From NCBI RefSeq assembly GCF_026212465.1, contig NC_080053.1, positions 12,787,261-12,851,260 on the forward strand: 64,000 bases of DNA, written 5' to 3'. Below the pieces are notes generated by a model that was not told the origin of the DNA, searched no databases, and saw only the letters and a program-made list of their open reading frames with translations. The translations under genes and the position numbers were made by a program. Source of the DNA: Amaranthus tricolor (taxonomy: Eukaryota; Streptophyta; Magnoliopsida; Caryophyllales; Amaranthaceae). This document shows positions 1 to 11,273 of this stretch, piece after piece (within the stretch, counting starts at the first letter, position 1; each line of letters opens with the position of its first letter).

Positions 1-1209
1 TGGTTACAATTTTCAATACCTATTTAAAACCTAATTAATCTTTCTCAACTCTCTTATATTGATTTTTTTTTAATTGAATATATTATTATGTTATATATAA
101 TATGATTTTTTTGAACGAATTTTAATTTCTCTAATAATGTATAATTATATACAATAAAAAAATATAAGAATTTAATATTAATAATGTTTACATTAAAATA
201 AATCAAATAATATCCCACTTGACTAATAGATAATTAATAATATAGCTAAAACTACACTAATACGAGTAATAATATACTAATACATCTAATAACATACTAA
301 TAATACACTAATTTGACTAACAATACACAAATATGACTAATAATACACTAATTCGATTAATAATATATTAATACTGCACTAACAAGACTATACAAACAAT
401 AATATACTAATATGATTAATAATATATTAATATTATACTAATACGAGTAATACGATTAATAATATTTAATATGTCTAATAATACGATAATACTACATTAA
501 TACGACTAAGAATACACTATAAGATATATTGATACTACACCAATACGACTATACAACTAATAATATACTAATACGATTAATAATATATTAATAATACACT
601 AATTAGTACATTTTTTATCATAAAGAATCCTTCTATTTATATCATAAATTTTGGACAAAATTAACCTTATTCATCTCCATTTTAATCACATAATCTAATA
701 ACTTTGATGTATAATAATAACATGTGGCAAAACTTTGAAAGCTTGCAACATGTGTTATTTTTTGATTGGATTAATAATGTTGACATTGTATTCCTTATCT
801 TATAATTAATTCTATAATCAAGGAAATAAATTAATAATTATTTCAACTAAATAATTACACAAATAATTTATTAATTTCACATATATGCCCATTTATCAAG
901 TCTAAATATTTTAAAACTATAATATGTACTAATTAGTGTTGTATGTCAAATTTATATCAGATAAATTAAATTCGACCTAATTTTTGCAAGTTACTAGAGT
1001 AAAAAGCCTTTAAAGTGACTACTTTCACGTTTGCTAATTTGGAGCCACCATTGGTTTTGTTCGTAGCACATGTGACAACTCTTTATTTATCTACAAACAT
1101 GAGTCTAACACATCTTTTTTACTTTTGCATGATGATATTTTCCTTACTGCGTTTTGTACATCTCTCTAGTCTCATTAATTCTATAATCACTGTGTTTAAT
1201 ACTTAACTT
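1..1209. other. AT-rich stretch without a supportable gene
   Basis: Very AT-rich sequence. The short open frames here use non-ATG starts and show no recognisable domain. It contains the degenerate tandem array listed separately. The right end may already belong to the old Copia relic that becomes recognisable from about 1330, because an RT-tail-like frame begins near 1243, but the similarity is too weak to call. Confidence 0.6.
226..605. repeat. Degenerate AT-rich tandem array
   Basis: The words ACTAATA, ACGACTAATAA and TACACTAA recur many times with point changes and variable spacing across about 380 bp. This looks like a decayed simple or minisatellite repeat rather than a coding or transposon sequence. 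No clean period can be assigned by eye. Confidence 0.6.
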
Positions 1210-1329
1210 CTACAAAAGACTTGGATATTTATTTTGGTATAGATGTTAAACATGATCTGTTGGTTTATTTTTTCACAAGAAAATATCATGTGCTCCGGTA
1301 AAATAAAGCTCAAGTTTAATGTCTGCTCT

Positions 1330-1498
1330 TTTTCTCGTTTTCAGCATCCTACTCTTGATCGGAGCCTGGTCGAACCATTACAATACCTCACTTTCTCCAG
1401 ACCCGAACACTTTATATACGATATCATATGTGTGTCTATTTATGCATAATCAAATGAATTCTCATATGCATGTTGTACGTCTTTCTTATATTTTCAAG
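1330..1498 (+). mobile_element. Old Copia relic, RT tail (piece 1)
   Basis: A frame with RSLVEPLQYLTFSRPE, followed in a shifted frame by QQVCLFMHN-like and RLSYIFK-like residues, resembles the stretch between reverse transcriptase and RNase H of plant Copia elements. It stops exactly at the TCAAG target duplication of Copia-A and resumes at 6764, so Copia-A inserted into this older element. Frames are shifted and no long ORF remains, so it is dead. The lineage may be Ale-like from the ALQYLTFTRPDI-style motif; that is inference. Confidence 0.7.
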
Positions 1499-2094
1499 TG
1501 TTATGAATGGTAGTATACTAATGTGATTATAAATGATAGTATACTAATGTGTGACTTGAGTGCACATTAAAGGGTTGAATTCATGTGTGTGACTCTTGAG
1601 TTGTGGAATCCAAAAGGGTGTAATAAGGTGAAGAGTATTCATGGGAATTATTGGTGTTAATGAAGATTAAGGTGAAGAGTCTCATGTGTGTGACTCTTGA
1701 GATAATGCCTTTTCAAGTTCTTAGAGTTATTTCATAGTATTCATTACCCTAAATTAACTATGTATTTATGTGAGCCATTCATCTTCAAGTACCTAGCACT
1801 ATAAATAGGGCTCTCATACCCACACTTCAAGTATGCAAAACACATCAAACACAACCCTTAAGCCAAACACATAGCCTATTGTTGTTATCTCTATCTCAAT
1901 TGTAATTCTTCATATTGAAGTGTTGTTTGTATTCATTTGATATAATATAAACATAAACTACACACCACGGAGGACGTAGCCATCATTGGGTGAACCTCCT
2001 TAAATCTTTGTGTCCTTGTTTGTTACTTTGTCAAACTTAATTTTGCTCATTGTTGTTTGTTCTTAACATCGTAAGTATTTGGCGATCGTTTTCA
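1499..2094 (+). repeat. Copia-A 5' LTR
   Basis: 596 bp, TG...CA, same length as the 3' LTR. Near its start the motif TAGTATACTAATGTG is directly repeated, and a block containing GTGTGACTCTTGAG occurs twice (near 1583 and 1684). A TATA box lies at 1800-1807, which puts the likely start of the retroelement transcript (U3/R border) about 30 bp downstream. Confidence 0.95.
1800..1807 (+). promoter_or_regulatory. TATA box in Copia-A 5' LTR
   Basis: TATAAATA preceded by CAC and followed by GGG, about 300 bp into the LTR; this is the typical place for the Pol II promoter of a plant Copia LTR. The same box is conserved in the 3' LTR at 6469-6476. Confidence 0.75.
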
Positions 2095-2096
2095 AT

Positions 2097-2110
2097 TGGT
2101 ATCAGAGCCA
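2097..2110 (+). other. Copia-A primer-binding site
   Basis: TGGTATCAGAGCCA, two bases after the 5' LTR, matches the complement of the 3' end of plant initiator methionine tRNA, the usual primer for Copia minus-strand synthesis. Confidence 0.9.
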
Positions 2111-2152
2111 AGGTTATTTTGCGGTGTTTTAAGAAATTATTACTTGAAAATC

Positions 2153-5100
2153 ATGACTACAATGAAGCTCGATATTGAGAAGTTTGATAGGAATGTAAAC
2201 TTTGGCTTATGGAAAGTCAAAATGAGAGCCATTTTGATTCAAAATGGTGTGCACAAGGCGATTGATGGTGTAGAGAAGATGCCGGAAGGAATGTCCGCAT
2301 CGAGATGGGAAGAGATAGACACAAAGGCGTTATCGGCAATCCAATTATGCTTATCCAATGAAGTTCTAAGAGAGGTTGTTAAAGAAACAACAACCAAGAG
2401 TATATGGGAGAAATTAGAATCACTCTACATGGCCAAGAGTGTTACCAATAGGCTACTTTTGAAGAGTAGACTCTACGACTTACGCTTGGAGGAAGGTAAA
2501 CCTTTAAAACCTCACTTGGATGAGTTTTGTTCCATTGTTATGGATTTACAAAACATTGATGTTAAGCTTGATGATGAAGACTTGGCAATTTATCTTTTAT
2601 GTTCTTTACCCCCTTCTTATAAAAATTTTAGAGAAACTCTACTTTATGGTAGAGATAATTTGAGTAGTGATGATGTGAAGAATGCCTTGACTCAAAGGGA
2701 TCTCATTGATACACAATTGTCACAAAAGTCACCAAGCAATGCTAGTGACGGTTTGTTTATAAGAGGGAGGTCACAAGAGAAAGGTTCCACTAGTGGGAGT
2801 GGAAACAAGGGTAAAGGAAGGTCCAAGTCCGTGAGGCCAAACAAAAATAAGTCTTGTAACTATTGCAAGCTTAAGGGCCACATCAAGAAGGATTGTTGGA
2901 AGCTTAAGAGAAAGCTAGAAGAAGAGGCAAGGGAAGGAACTAGCAATGCCAATGCTAGTTACGTGAATGATAGTGATGATGGCGATGTTCTTGTTGCCAC
3001 TCATGAGTACAAAGGTAATAATGAATGGATTCTTGATTCGGGGTGCACATTCCACATGACTCCCAACAAAACTTTCTTCCATACATTTGAAAGTGTTGAT
3101 CGGGGAAATGTTACCATGGGAAACAACACCACATGTAAGGTTGTTGGGATTGGGAGCATTAAAATTAAAATGTTTGATGGGATTGTGAGGACCTTAACCG
3201 ATGTAAGGTATGTCCCGGGCTTGAAAAAGAATCTTTTATCTTTGGGTACTCTTGATAAGATCGGGTGTAGAATCACTTGTGAAGGTGGAGTTATGAAGGT
3301 AGCCAAGGGTTCACTAGTGGTGATGAAGGGGAGGTTGAATGGGAGTTTGTATGCTCTTCAAGGTTCAACCATTCTTGGCTCGGCGAATGTATCCACAAGC
3401 ACAATGTCCGATCGTGACACCAAACTTTGGCACTTGAGGCTTGGTCACATGAGCGAAAGAGGTATGTTTGAACTCTCTAAACAAGGTTTATTTGATGGAA
3501 AAAATTTTGGGAACCTTGGTTTTTGTGAACATTGTGTTTATGGGAAACACAAGAGAGTTAGTTTTAAACCCGCCATCCACAACACTAAGGGGATATTAGA
3601 TTATGTCCATTCCGACTTGTGGGGGCCTTCTCGAACGCCCTCCCTTAGTGGTTGTAGCTACATGTTGACCTTTATTGATGATTACTCTAGGAAAGTTTGG
3701 TGTTATTTTATAAAACATAAATATGAAGTTTTTGATGTTTTCTTGGAATGGAAGAAGATGATTGAAAAGAAAGCCGGTAGGAGCATCAAGACCTTGAGAA
3801 CCGACAATGGTCTTGAATTTGTTGATAGCAAGTTTCTCAATTATTGTTCTAATGAAGGTATTGTTAGACATAGAACTTGTGCAGGTCGTCCTCAACAAAA
3901 TGGTGTTGCGGAGAGGATGAATAAAACGTTATTGGAAAGGGCAAGATGCATGCTAAATCAAGCAAATTTGGGGAAACAATTTTGGGCCGAAGCGGTGGCT
4001 ACGGCATGTTATTTGATCAACCGTTCACCTCATACCGCCTTGAAGTTCAAGTCGCCACAAGAGGTATGGTACAACACTCCGGTAAACTATTCTAGTCTTA
4101 GAATCTTTGGTTGTCCAGCTTATATTCATGTAAATGATGGTAAGTTAGAACCTAGGGCTAGAAAAGGTATCTTTGTGGGGTATGGAGTGGGTGTAAAGGG
4201 GTATAGGGTATGGTGTAATGATTCAAAGAAAATTATTGTTTCTAGAGATGTTGTTTTTGATGAAGATAGCATGCTTATATCTAATGTTGAAAACCTTTTA
4301 ATAATGATGATAATGAAGCACAAGTAGAGGTTGAATCCTCCAATATTGATAATGAGAAAAATGATGATGTTCAACAAAGGTCTCCTCCTTTGTCCACAAC
4401 TAGGCAAAGAAGGAAGATCGTGGCTCCAAGGAGGTACATTGAAGAGTGTGATTATGTTGTTTATGCTCTCAACATTGCTAGCGAAGTCGAAGGGTTAAAT
4501 GAACCAAGTACGTACAAGGAGGCTATGGCCTCAAATGACTCAAGCAAGTGGTTGATTGCTATGAAACAAGAGATGGAATCTCTTGCGAAGAATGGAACTT
4601 GGGATATCGTTGTTGCACCAAAGAAAAAGAAGATTGTGGGGTGCAAGTGGATATTCAAGAGGAAGGAGGGTCCTTCTAGTGATATTCCTCCCATCTACAA
4701 AGCAAGGGTTGTTGCAAAGGGATACTCTCAAATTGAGGGTATTGATTTTCACGAAGTTTTCTCTCCGGTCGTGAAACACTCTTCTATTAGGGCATTGCTT
4801 GCTTTGGTGGCGATGGAGGATTTGGAGTTACATCAATTGGATGTAAAGACGGCTTTTCTTCACGGTGAGCTTGAAGAAGAAATCTTTATGAAGCAACCGG
4901 AAGGTTTTGAGGTAGCCGGTAAGGAGAATCATGTGTGTAGATTGAAGAGGTCATTGTATGGGTTGAAGCAATCTCCAAGGCAATGGTACAAAAGGTTTGA
5001 TTCCTTTATGATTTCACATGATTTTGTTAGAAGTTCTTATGATAGCTGTGTTTATCTTAAGAAATTTGAAGATGGTTCTTTACTATATTTGCTCTTATAT

Positions 5101-6072
5101 GTTGATGATATGCTAGTAGCATGTAGCTCTTTGCTTAAGGTGGAGGACTTGAAAGAGTTGCTTTCAAGTGAATTTGATATGAAAGATCTTGGTGAAGCCA
5201 AGAAGATTCTTGGGGTGGAGATTTTGAGAGATCGGGCTAAGGGTGTCTTATACCTTAGTCAAAGGAAGTACATTGAGAAAGTTGTTCAACGTTTCTCCAT
5301 GGATGATGCTAAAGGTGTGTCTACTCCTCTTGCTTCTCATTTCAAATTGTCCAAGAATTTGTGTCCACAAACAAAAGAGGAAGAAGAGCAAATGGTAAGA
5401 ATTCCATACACTAGTGCCGTTGGTAGCGTTATGTATGCTATGGTATGCTCTAGGCCCGACATTGCTCATGCGGTGAGTTTGATGAGTAGATATATGTCTA
5501 ATCCGGGTAAGGGACATTGGGAGGCACTAAAATGGCTATTGAGGTATTTGAAAGATACTTCAAATGTTTGTCTCATGTATGGGAAAAATTCAAGTGAGCT
5601 AACCGGGTTTTGTGACTCGGATTATGGTGGTGATCTAGATAATAGAAAGTCCACAAGTGGGTTTGTGTTTACTTTGGGTGGTTCGGCGATTAGTTGGCAA
5701 TCATCTTTGCAAGATGTGGTTGCTCTTTCTACAACCGAAGCGGAGTACATAGCCGTGGCCGAGTCATTCAAGGAAGCAAAATGGCTTAAAGGTCTTGTTG
5801 GTGAAATGTGCAACAAAGTGTGTGAGGTAAGTGTGCATTGTGATAGTCAAAGTGCAATTCATTTGGCTAGGAATCAAAACACATTTCATAGAAGGTCCAA
5901 GCACATTGATATTAAGTATAACTTTATCCGGGATGAAGTTGAGCACAAAAGGGTGTTATTGAAGAAAATTGACACTACGGAAAATCCGGCCGACATGATG
6001 ACAAAGTCATTACCTACTACCAAGTTTGAGTTATGTGTTGACTTGGTAGGTTTAGCTCCTTGCTTGAGATAA
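2153..6072 (+). pseudogene. Copia-A gag-pol, split by one frameshift
   Basis: The first ATG after the PBS (2153) opens Gag. The zinc knuckle CX2CX4HX4C is near residues 235-248 (2855-2896). The protease has an intact DSG at about D295. In the integrase the catalytic residues are D488, D551 and E587, the last two with exact D-35-E spacing. The frame then drifts at a T run near 4290-4300 and ends at 4327. The other frame continues through the RT (YVDD near 5099) and RNase H to the stop at 6072. A single lost base in the T run explains the shift. Both halves otherwise look undamaged, so the lesion is very recent or a sequencing error. Gag and Pol are expected to be made as one polyprotein and cut by the protease. 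Confidence 0.9.
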
Positions 6073-6156
6073 TGCCCTCTTGGGCATTTTGAGGTGTGTA
6101 TGTTTTTTGAATATGAAGTGGATTGATGAATGTTGTGACTTGGGTGAACTCAAGTC

Positions 6157-6167
6157 AAGGTGGAGAT
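6157..6167 (+). other. Copia-A polypurine tract
   Basis: Purine-rich AAGGTGGAGAT directly before the 3' LTR, the expected plus-strand primer site. Confidence 0.75.
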
Positions 6168-6763
6168 TGTTATGAATGGTAGTATACTAATGTGATTATA
6201 AATGATAGTATACTAATGTGTGACTTGAGTGCACATTAAAGGGTTGAATTCATGTATGTGACTCTTGAGTTGTGGAATCCAAAAGGGTGTAATAAGGTGA
6301 AGAGTATTCATGGGAATTATTGGTGTTAATGAAGATTAAGGTGAAGAGTCTCATGTGTGTGACTCTTGAGATAATGCCTTTTCAAGTTCTTAGAGTTATT
6401 TCATAGTATTCATTACCCTAAATTAACTATGTATTTATGTGAGCCATTCATCTTCAAGTACCTAGCACTATAAATAGGGCTTTCATACCCACACTTCAAG
6501 TATGCAAAACACATCAAACACAACCCTTAAGCCAAACACATAGCCTATTGTTGTTATCTCTATCTCAATTGTAATTCTTCATATTGAAGTGTTGTTTGTA
6601 TTCATTTGATATAATATAAATATAAACTACACACCACGGAGGACGTAGCCATCATTGGGTGAACCTCCTTAAATCTTTGTGTCCTTGTTTGTTACTTTGT
6701 CAAACTTAATTTTGCTCATTGTTGTTTGTTCTTAACATCGTAAGTATTTGGCGATCGTTTTCA
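6168..6763 (+). repeat. Copia-A 3' LTR
   Basis: 596 bp, aligned without gaps to the 5' LTR. I count three differences: G to A (near 6256), C to T (near 6482) and C to T (near 6621), read 5' LTR to 3' LTR. All are transitions of the type expected from deamination of methylated cytosine. Confidence 0.95.
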
Positions 6764-7080
6764 TCAAGAAATCCTTCATCATGGTCTTTATCTTTACCCT
6801 TAATGCACCACACTCTCATTTCACATGTTGATGTTGATTTGGCCAGTTACTCTTGATACTCGTCGTTTTATTATATATGGGTACTGTGTCTTTCTTAGTG
6901 ATAATTTGTTGTCTTGATTTCCAAAGGGTAAGCTACCTTGTCTCGTACTAGCATTGAAGTTGAACTTTTTAGTGTTGCCAAATTAGTAACTAAATGGCTT
7001 TGCAATCTTCTCCTTGCATTTCATTGTCCCAATCCTAAAGCTATTTTGGTGTATTATGATAATATTAGTGCTATCTATCT
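6764..7080 (+). mobile_element. Old Copia relic, RNase H part (piece 2)
   Basis: Continues the relic after Copia-A. Degenerate frames give TLDTRRF, YGYCVFLSDNLLS, then SRTSIEVELFSVAKLVTKWLCN-like and YYDNISAIYL. These match the order of the Copia RNase H motifs (DTRRSTSGYCVF, SRSSAEAEYRALA, CDNxSAIYL). The reading frame is broken several times. It stops at about 7080 inside the DNxSAIYL motif, where another element is inserted; the rest of RNase H follows at 8473. Confidence 0.75.
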
Positions 7081-8472
7081 GATAAGTGAAATTAATTGCA
7101 CTTATTGTTGTTATTTATATGCCCCTTCTATGAAATTTAGAGGTCTTTTAAAGCAGTTTTTAGCTCATTTGCTCCAATCGATATATTCTAGCCACTTTGG
7201 GAATAAATTGGCTAATATTGAAAACTTGTGATTTTATTGTGCAAAATATAGTTAACAGTGTTGCAGGGCATTATAAGAAAGTGAAAAGGTGTATCATAAT
7301 CCTAATGAAAAAGAGCTAAACCACTAAACAAAGTCAAATCAAGAAGCCAAAGATCAAGAAGAAATGAAGTTAGAAGCTTTTTTCAGTATAAAAAGTAGAG
7401 TCGGCTGGAGTAGGTAATGAGCCTCGGCGATTCGAGGAGAAAAGAAGAGAAAAAGACGTTTTTCCAGCATGAAATGCCGACACATCGTGAGGGAGAAAGG
7501 CATTCCCGGACTCGGCGAGTATGAATGCATCAAGAAGTTTTTCCAGAGCACGGAGCCGAATCGTCTGGGAGGCTATACTTTGGCTCGTCAACTCGGTGAC
7601 GGGTATTTCTGGGATTGCATGAAACTGTTCTAGGTGGCTGTTTTCTTAATCATTTAGTTATTTTTTCATTAGAAATTAGATTAAGCCATTTTAATATAAA
7701 TAGAGAGGTAGATTTTTAGATTAAAACACTTTTGGATTCCTATTTTTCTTTAGCATATTAATTCTGTCATTAATTTCACTCCATTTGTTTTATTTCCATT
7801 TCCAAACTTTGATTGCTTTCCCTAGCGTAGTAGCTAGTAATAAAAGTAGTACTATTTCTCATACCTTGTCTCGTTTCAATCTTTTTAATTGTGTAATTTT
7901 ATTTTTATTTTTATTTTTATTTTTATTTTTTGTTATTTCCCTTCCAATTATCATTAATAGCTTCATCTATAATGTTTAGTTAAATCTTAGTATTTTTATT
8001 TATTGCTTTCATCATATGCCTAGTGAGTAGATTTCTTTTCTATGGTTAGGGTTTTAAAATTTATTATTCAATGTATGATCTCACCATAGCAAGTGTTCAT
8101 AATATTAGGATTAAAGTGATTAAATTGAGTTAATAACCCTAAATTAATATGCTTTGTTAGACTAATCAAAATAACAAGCGTATGAAATTGGGATTAACTT
8201 ACTTTAGGGTAAATTTTAGCTAAATTTTTATTAATTCAGTCAATAGAACTAACGTCTAAGAATTCAGGAAATTCTAAACACCTTAGATTTCTCCATTATA
8301 TATTTTATACCAACTTTATTGAATTATAGCAGTTAGAAACAAAAATTCCGTCTTATACTTTTTTCCCTAGCATTATAATTACTTGTGATTAGCAAATTTC
8401 TTATCTTAGTCTTCTTGTAACCCGCAGCTACATATTTACTATGCGCTTGCAGTAAATAATATTTTATATCAG
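7081..8472. mobile_element. Unidentified 1.4-kb insertion in the old Copia
   Basis: The sequence between the two halves of the RNase H motif is foreign to it: removing 7081-8472 gives a spacing between the SAIYL and KNIEID motifs that fits the Copia family exactly. Candidate flanking duplications are TATCTATCT (7072-7080) and TATATTTCT (8473-8481), 7 of 9 identical. Inside are a GC-richer block (about 7390-7600), a TATA-like AATATAAATAGAG near 7695, and T-rich sequence. No coding domain is visible. It could be an old non-autonomous Mutator-like element or a solo LTR. The ends do not form convincing inverted repeats. Confidence 0.5.
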
Positions 8473-8670
8473 TATATTTCTAACAATTCTATCCAATAAC
8501 AACAAGCCAAGAACATTGAAATTGATATTCATTTTGTTAACAAAAAGATTGCTCGTGATCAGATTCATATTGCATCTAAATATTAAATTGCAGACACCTT
8601 CACCAAAGGTACGACATTCCACTTATTATGTTTCAAAATATTTGGAAAGATCTTTTTTCCATGAACCCCC
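8473..8670 (+). mobile_element. Old Copia relic, RNase H C-terminus (piece 3)
   Basis: A degenerate frame reads KNIEIDIHFVNKKIARDQI, then IADTFTKG, matching the conserved end of Copia RNase H (KHIEIDxHFVREK and IADxxTK). One in-frame stop separates them. It ends at the CCCCC target site of Copia-B and resumes after the poly-C tract at 16786. Confidence 0.75.
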
Positions 8671-9343
8671 TGAAGGAATATGTCCGTAGACATTTCCGAC
8701 AATTACTAAATATAAATATATAGGATATTTATGAAGATAATAAAGTTAATTATTATTAGTAATTATATTTGCTTGCTAGAGAATAAATATAATTGGTGGG
8801 TCAATAATAATTGGACCACAACTAATATAATTAATCCTATAAGGTCTTACAAAAGAATCAATTGAACGGTAAATGACTCGGGCCCATTAGGAGTATGGGC
8901 TTGCGATCCAATTAGGTTAACAAAAGAATCGGTTTCTTTTTGACCTAGGTTACTAGTATTATATGAGGATATAATGCTAGTAGTGGAGAAGTGGGGATAA
9001 TGGGACGATGGATGTGAGTATTATAAATATGTTTATTTAAAACTCTCACCATACATAATTCTCATATACAGTTATTGAAAAACCAGAAAAAGCAAGAGAA
9101 ACAATCTCTTCCGTTCTAGCAAACGTTGGTGTTCAATTGATTCCGGTAGACCGAATAGAGGAGCAACGCTTGAGGCTCTCCATATTATCTTATCGCGTTA
9201 TTTTCGTGGATTTCACGCTACAAAGGTAATATAGACTAATCCTTTTATATGATTCATATGTTTGATTATGTTTATGATCCTGAGATAGATGTTAGGGAAG
9301 TGTTTCCTGAAATTCCGCTTTAAGCATCCATCGTATTCCAACA
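8671..9343 (+). repeat. Copia-B 5' LTR
   Basis: 673 bp starting TGAAGGAATATG and ending TTCCAACA. By direct reading it is identical to the 3' LTR. A TATA-like TATAAATA lies at about 9021-9028. The LTR ends immediately before the PBS. Confidence 0.95.
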
Positions 9344-9344
9344 G

Positions 9345-9360
9345 TGGTATCAGTTAAGCC
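9345..9360 (+). other. Copia-B primer-binding site
   Basis: TGGTATCAG immediately follows the LTR (after one G) and matches the 3' end of initiator Met tRNA for nine bases. The next bases, TTAAGCC, differ from the usual AGCC by what looks like a 3-base insertion. Confidence 0.7.
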
Positions 9361-11273
9361 TAATTCATAATATTCATATGATTTTTTTTTCTCTGGAACA
9401 AAATACAACCGTTTCTTTTTCATGAAAATCAGGTTTTTTTATGATAACTGTTTGGAAGTTATTCATAATATTCCATTTCAATTAGATTGAAATTCAAATG
9501 CAAAAACTTGTTTTTCCTGATTTTTGAAGCCATTCATCCCAAATATTGTATATCCATTCGAATTTGTTCGAATTAATCAAAAAAAAAAAAAAAAAAAAAA
9601 AACATCAGTTTTTTTTTGGATGAAAATTCGAAATTTTGTGATAACTGTCTTGGGGATTTGATCAGTTACGAAACCCACACACAATGAATTGTTAAAACAC
9701 AAATTTTGTTCATTGTTAATTGTGTTTTTCGTTAAGGAATTCAAGGTTTTGGATCGAAAACGCTTAAAACCTTTTTTTATCCCCAATTCAATTTTAATTG
9801 TTAAAACACAAAATTTGTTCAATTGGCTTGAAATTTAAATGCGAAAAACTTGTTTTCCCTGAAATTTGAAGCAATTCATGCACAAAGATTGTATATCAGT
9901 TCGAATTTGTTCGAATTCATCAAAAAAAAAAAAAGAAAAAAAAGGGAAACAAAAACCGAAAACAAACCGGGAAGCATGCGCACGCCACGAGTTGTCTGAG
10001 GTGGCTTAGTGGCCGGAGGGAGGCACAGCTGCGTGGCACGGCAGTTGTGTAGCCGCTCCTCGAAGGCGGGCTGGTGGGGCAGTGGTGAACCGGCTCCTGG
10101 AAGGGTTGCTGGGTTCCCTTCTTTCCCTTTGCTGTTTTCTTTGTTCCAGTAGCTTAGATGAAGGTGACCATCTTCTTTTTATTTTTTTTGGTATTTGTTT
10201 TAATATGTGCAAAATAACCCCTTTTTGAGTCTTAATTGGCTTTATATGGTGCGTTTTTTTTTTTCCTTAAAAAAAAAAAAAAATAAAAAAAAAAAAAAAA
10301 AAAAAAATCTCACTTAAATTAGTTAAGTTTGACTCAACATTTAAATATTTTATATGCTAATTGTTATGACCCTTTAGTTTGATATATTGCATTGTTATTG
10401 TCGTTTATAATATTTGATATTATTTTGACATGTTATGACTAGTATGGCCCAAAACAAAATTTATATATAAAATTAGGATAGTATATACGATCTGCGAATC
10501 GTTTGTTTTGAATGTAATTATATACGATCTGCGAATCGTTTGTTTTGAATGTAATTAAATACGATCTGCGTATCGTAATATTTTTATTCAAAGTATGTAA
10601 TCACAAATGAAAGGAGTTTCAAGGAAGGTGATCAATGGAAATTCATGGAAGCTTCATGAAGATTAGTTTTTTTTTAGGGGCCATACTAGATCATCTTTTA
10701 TTCATGCTTTTATTTGCTTTGAGCGTTTATTTTGGTCTTTTCATGCATAAGTTAATGTATTGGTTAAATATGCTATGTGTTCACTTAATATTAACCATGC
10801 TAATTAACTTGAATCCCCATAAATAATATTGAGTTTTATTGTTTTTCCAAACAACACCTATAAGCCTTTGATAATGAATAATACATTCTGCCAAAGCGAG
10901 GTATTGCTCATAAATCTTGGGATATGGGGTAAATTTTTTTTTTTTTTTGAAAATTTACAGGATCATGTTTGGTTTCACTCAACAAAATCATCAAAAACAA
11001 AGTTTTGGGTTTTGAAACTAAGAGATAGGATTGAACAAGAATTATCAATCTATCTACTAAGAATTATAATTAGTTATAATTAGTAAAACGTTTACTTACC
11101 TTAACTACTATAGTTAAAGGCAGGGCCAAAGTCCGTTTAACTGTAGTGGGAGAGGATCTTAGTTGTTATTTATTCAAAAGGGGATTTTAAAATTTTGAAT
11201 AAATTATTAAATTGTTTTATTACTGCTTATTGATAGACTATTAATTTTACTTTATTACATTGTTGTAGAAATC
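9360..11273 (+). other. Copia-B untranslated leader
   Basis: About 1.9 kb between the PBS and the gag ATG, unusually long for Copia. It holds A-rich homopolymers (about 9579-9602, 9921-9944 and 10268-10307), a diverged direct duplication (about 9480-9600 versus 9815-9935), a GC-rich island (about 9965-10110) in otherwise AT-rich sequence, and 37-bp tandem repeats at 10484-10577. The short open frames here show no domain. Confidence 0.75.
10484..10577 (+). repeat. 37-bp tandem repeat in Copia-B leader
   Basis: Two and a half copies with 37-bp period (10484, 10521, 10558). Each copy holds a short dyad with arms ACGAT and ATCGT around CTGCGA or CTGCGT. The arms are kept even where the spacer base changes in the last copy. 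Confidence 0.8.

Larger units (their letters stand above)
1499..6763 (+). mobile_element. Copia-A: full-length Ty1/Copia LTR retrotransposon
   Basis: A complete Copia element of 5265 bp. Two 596-bp LTRs begin TG and end CA and are flanked by the direct repeat TCAAG (1494-1498 and 6764-6768). A primer-binding site matching initiator Met tRNA follows the 5' LTR, and a purine-rich tract precedes the 3' LTR. Domain order is Gag, zinc knuckle, protease, integrase, reverse transcriptase, RNase H, which is the Copia order. The Gag N-terminus and the RT/RNase H wording resemble TNT1/Tork-type elements (inference). The LTRs differ at three positions, so insertion is recent on a plant time scale. One frameshift splits the polyprotein, so this copy is probably not autonomous. 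Confidence 0.95.

Noticed and set aside
3001..5946. Several 60-100-aa minus-strand open frames within Copia-A gag-pol
   Set aside because: They are antisense shadows of the retrotransposon coding sequence and show no domain of their own.
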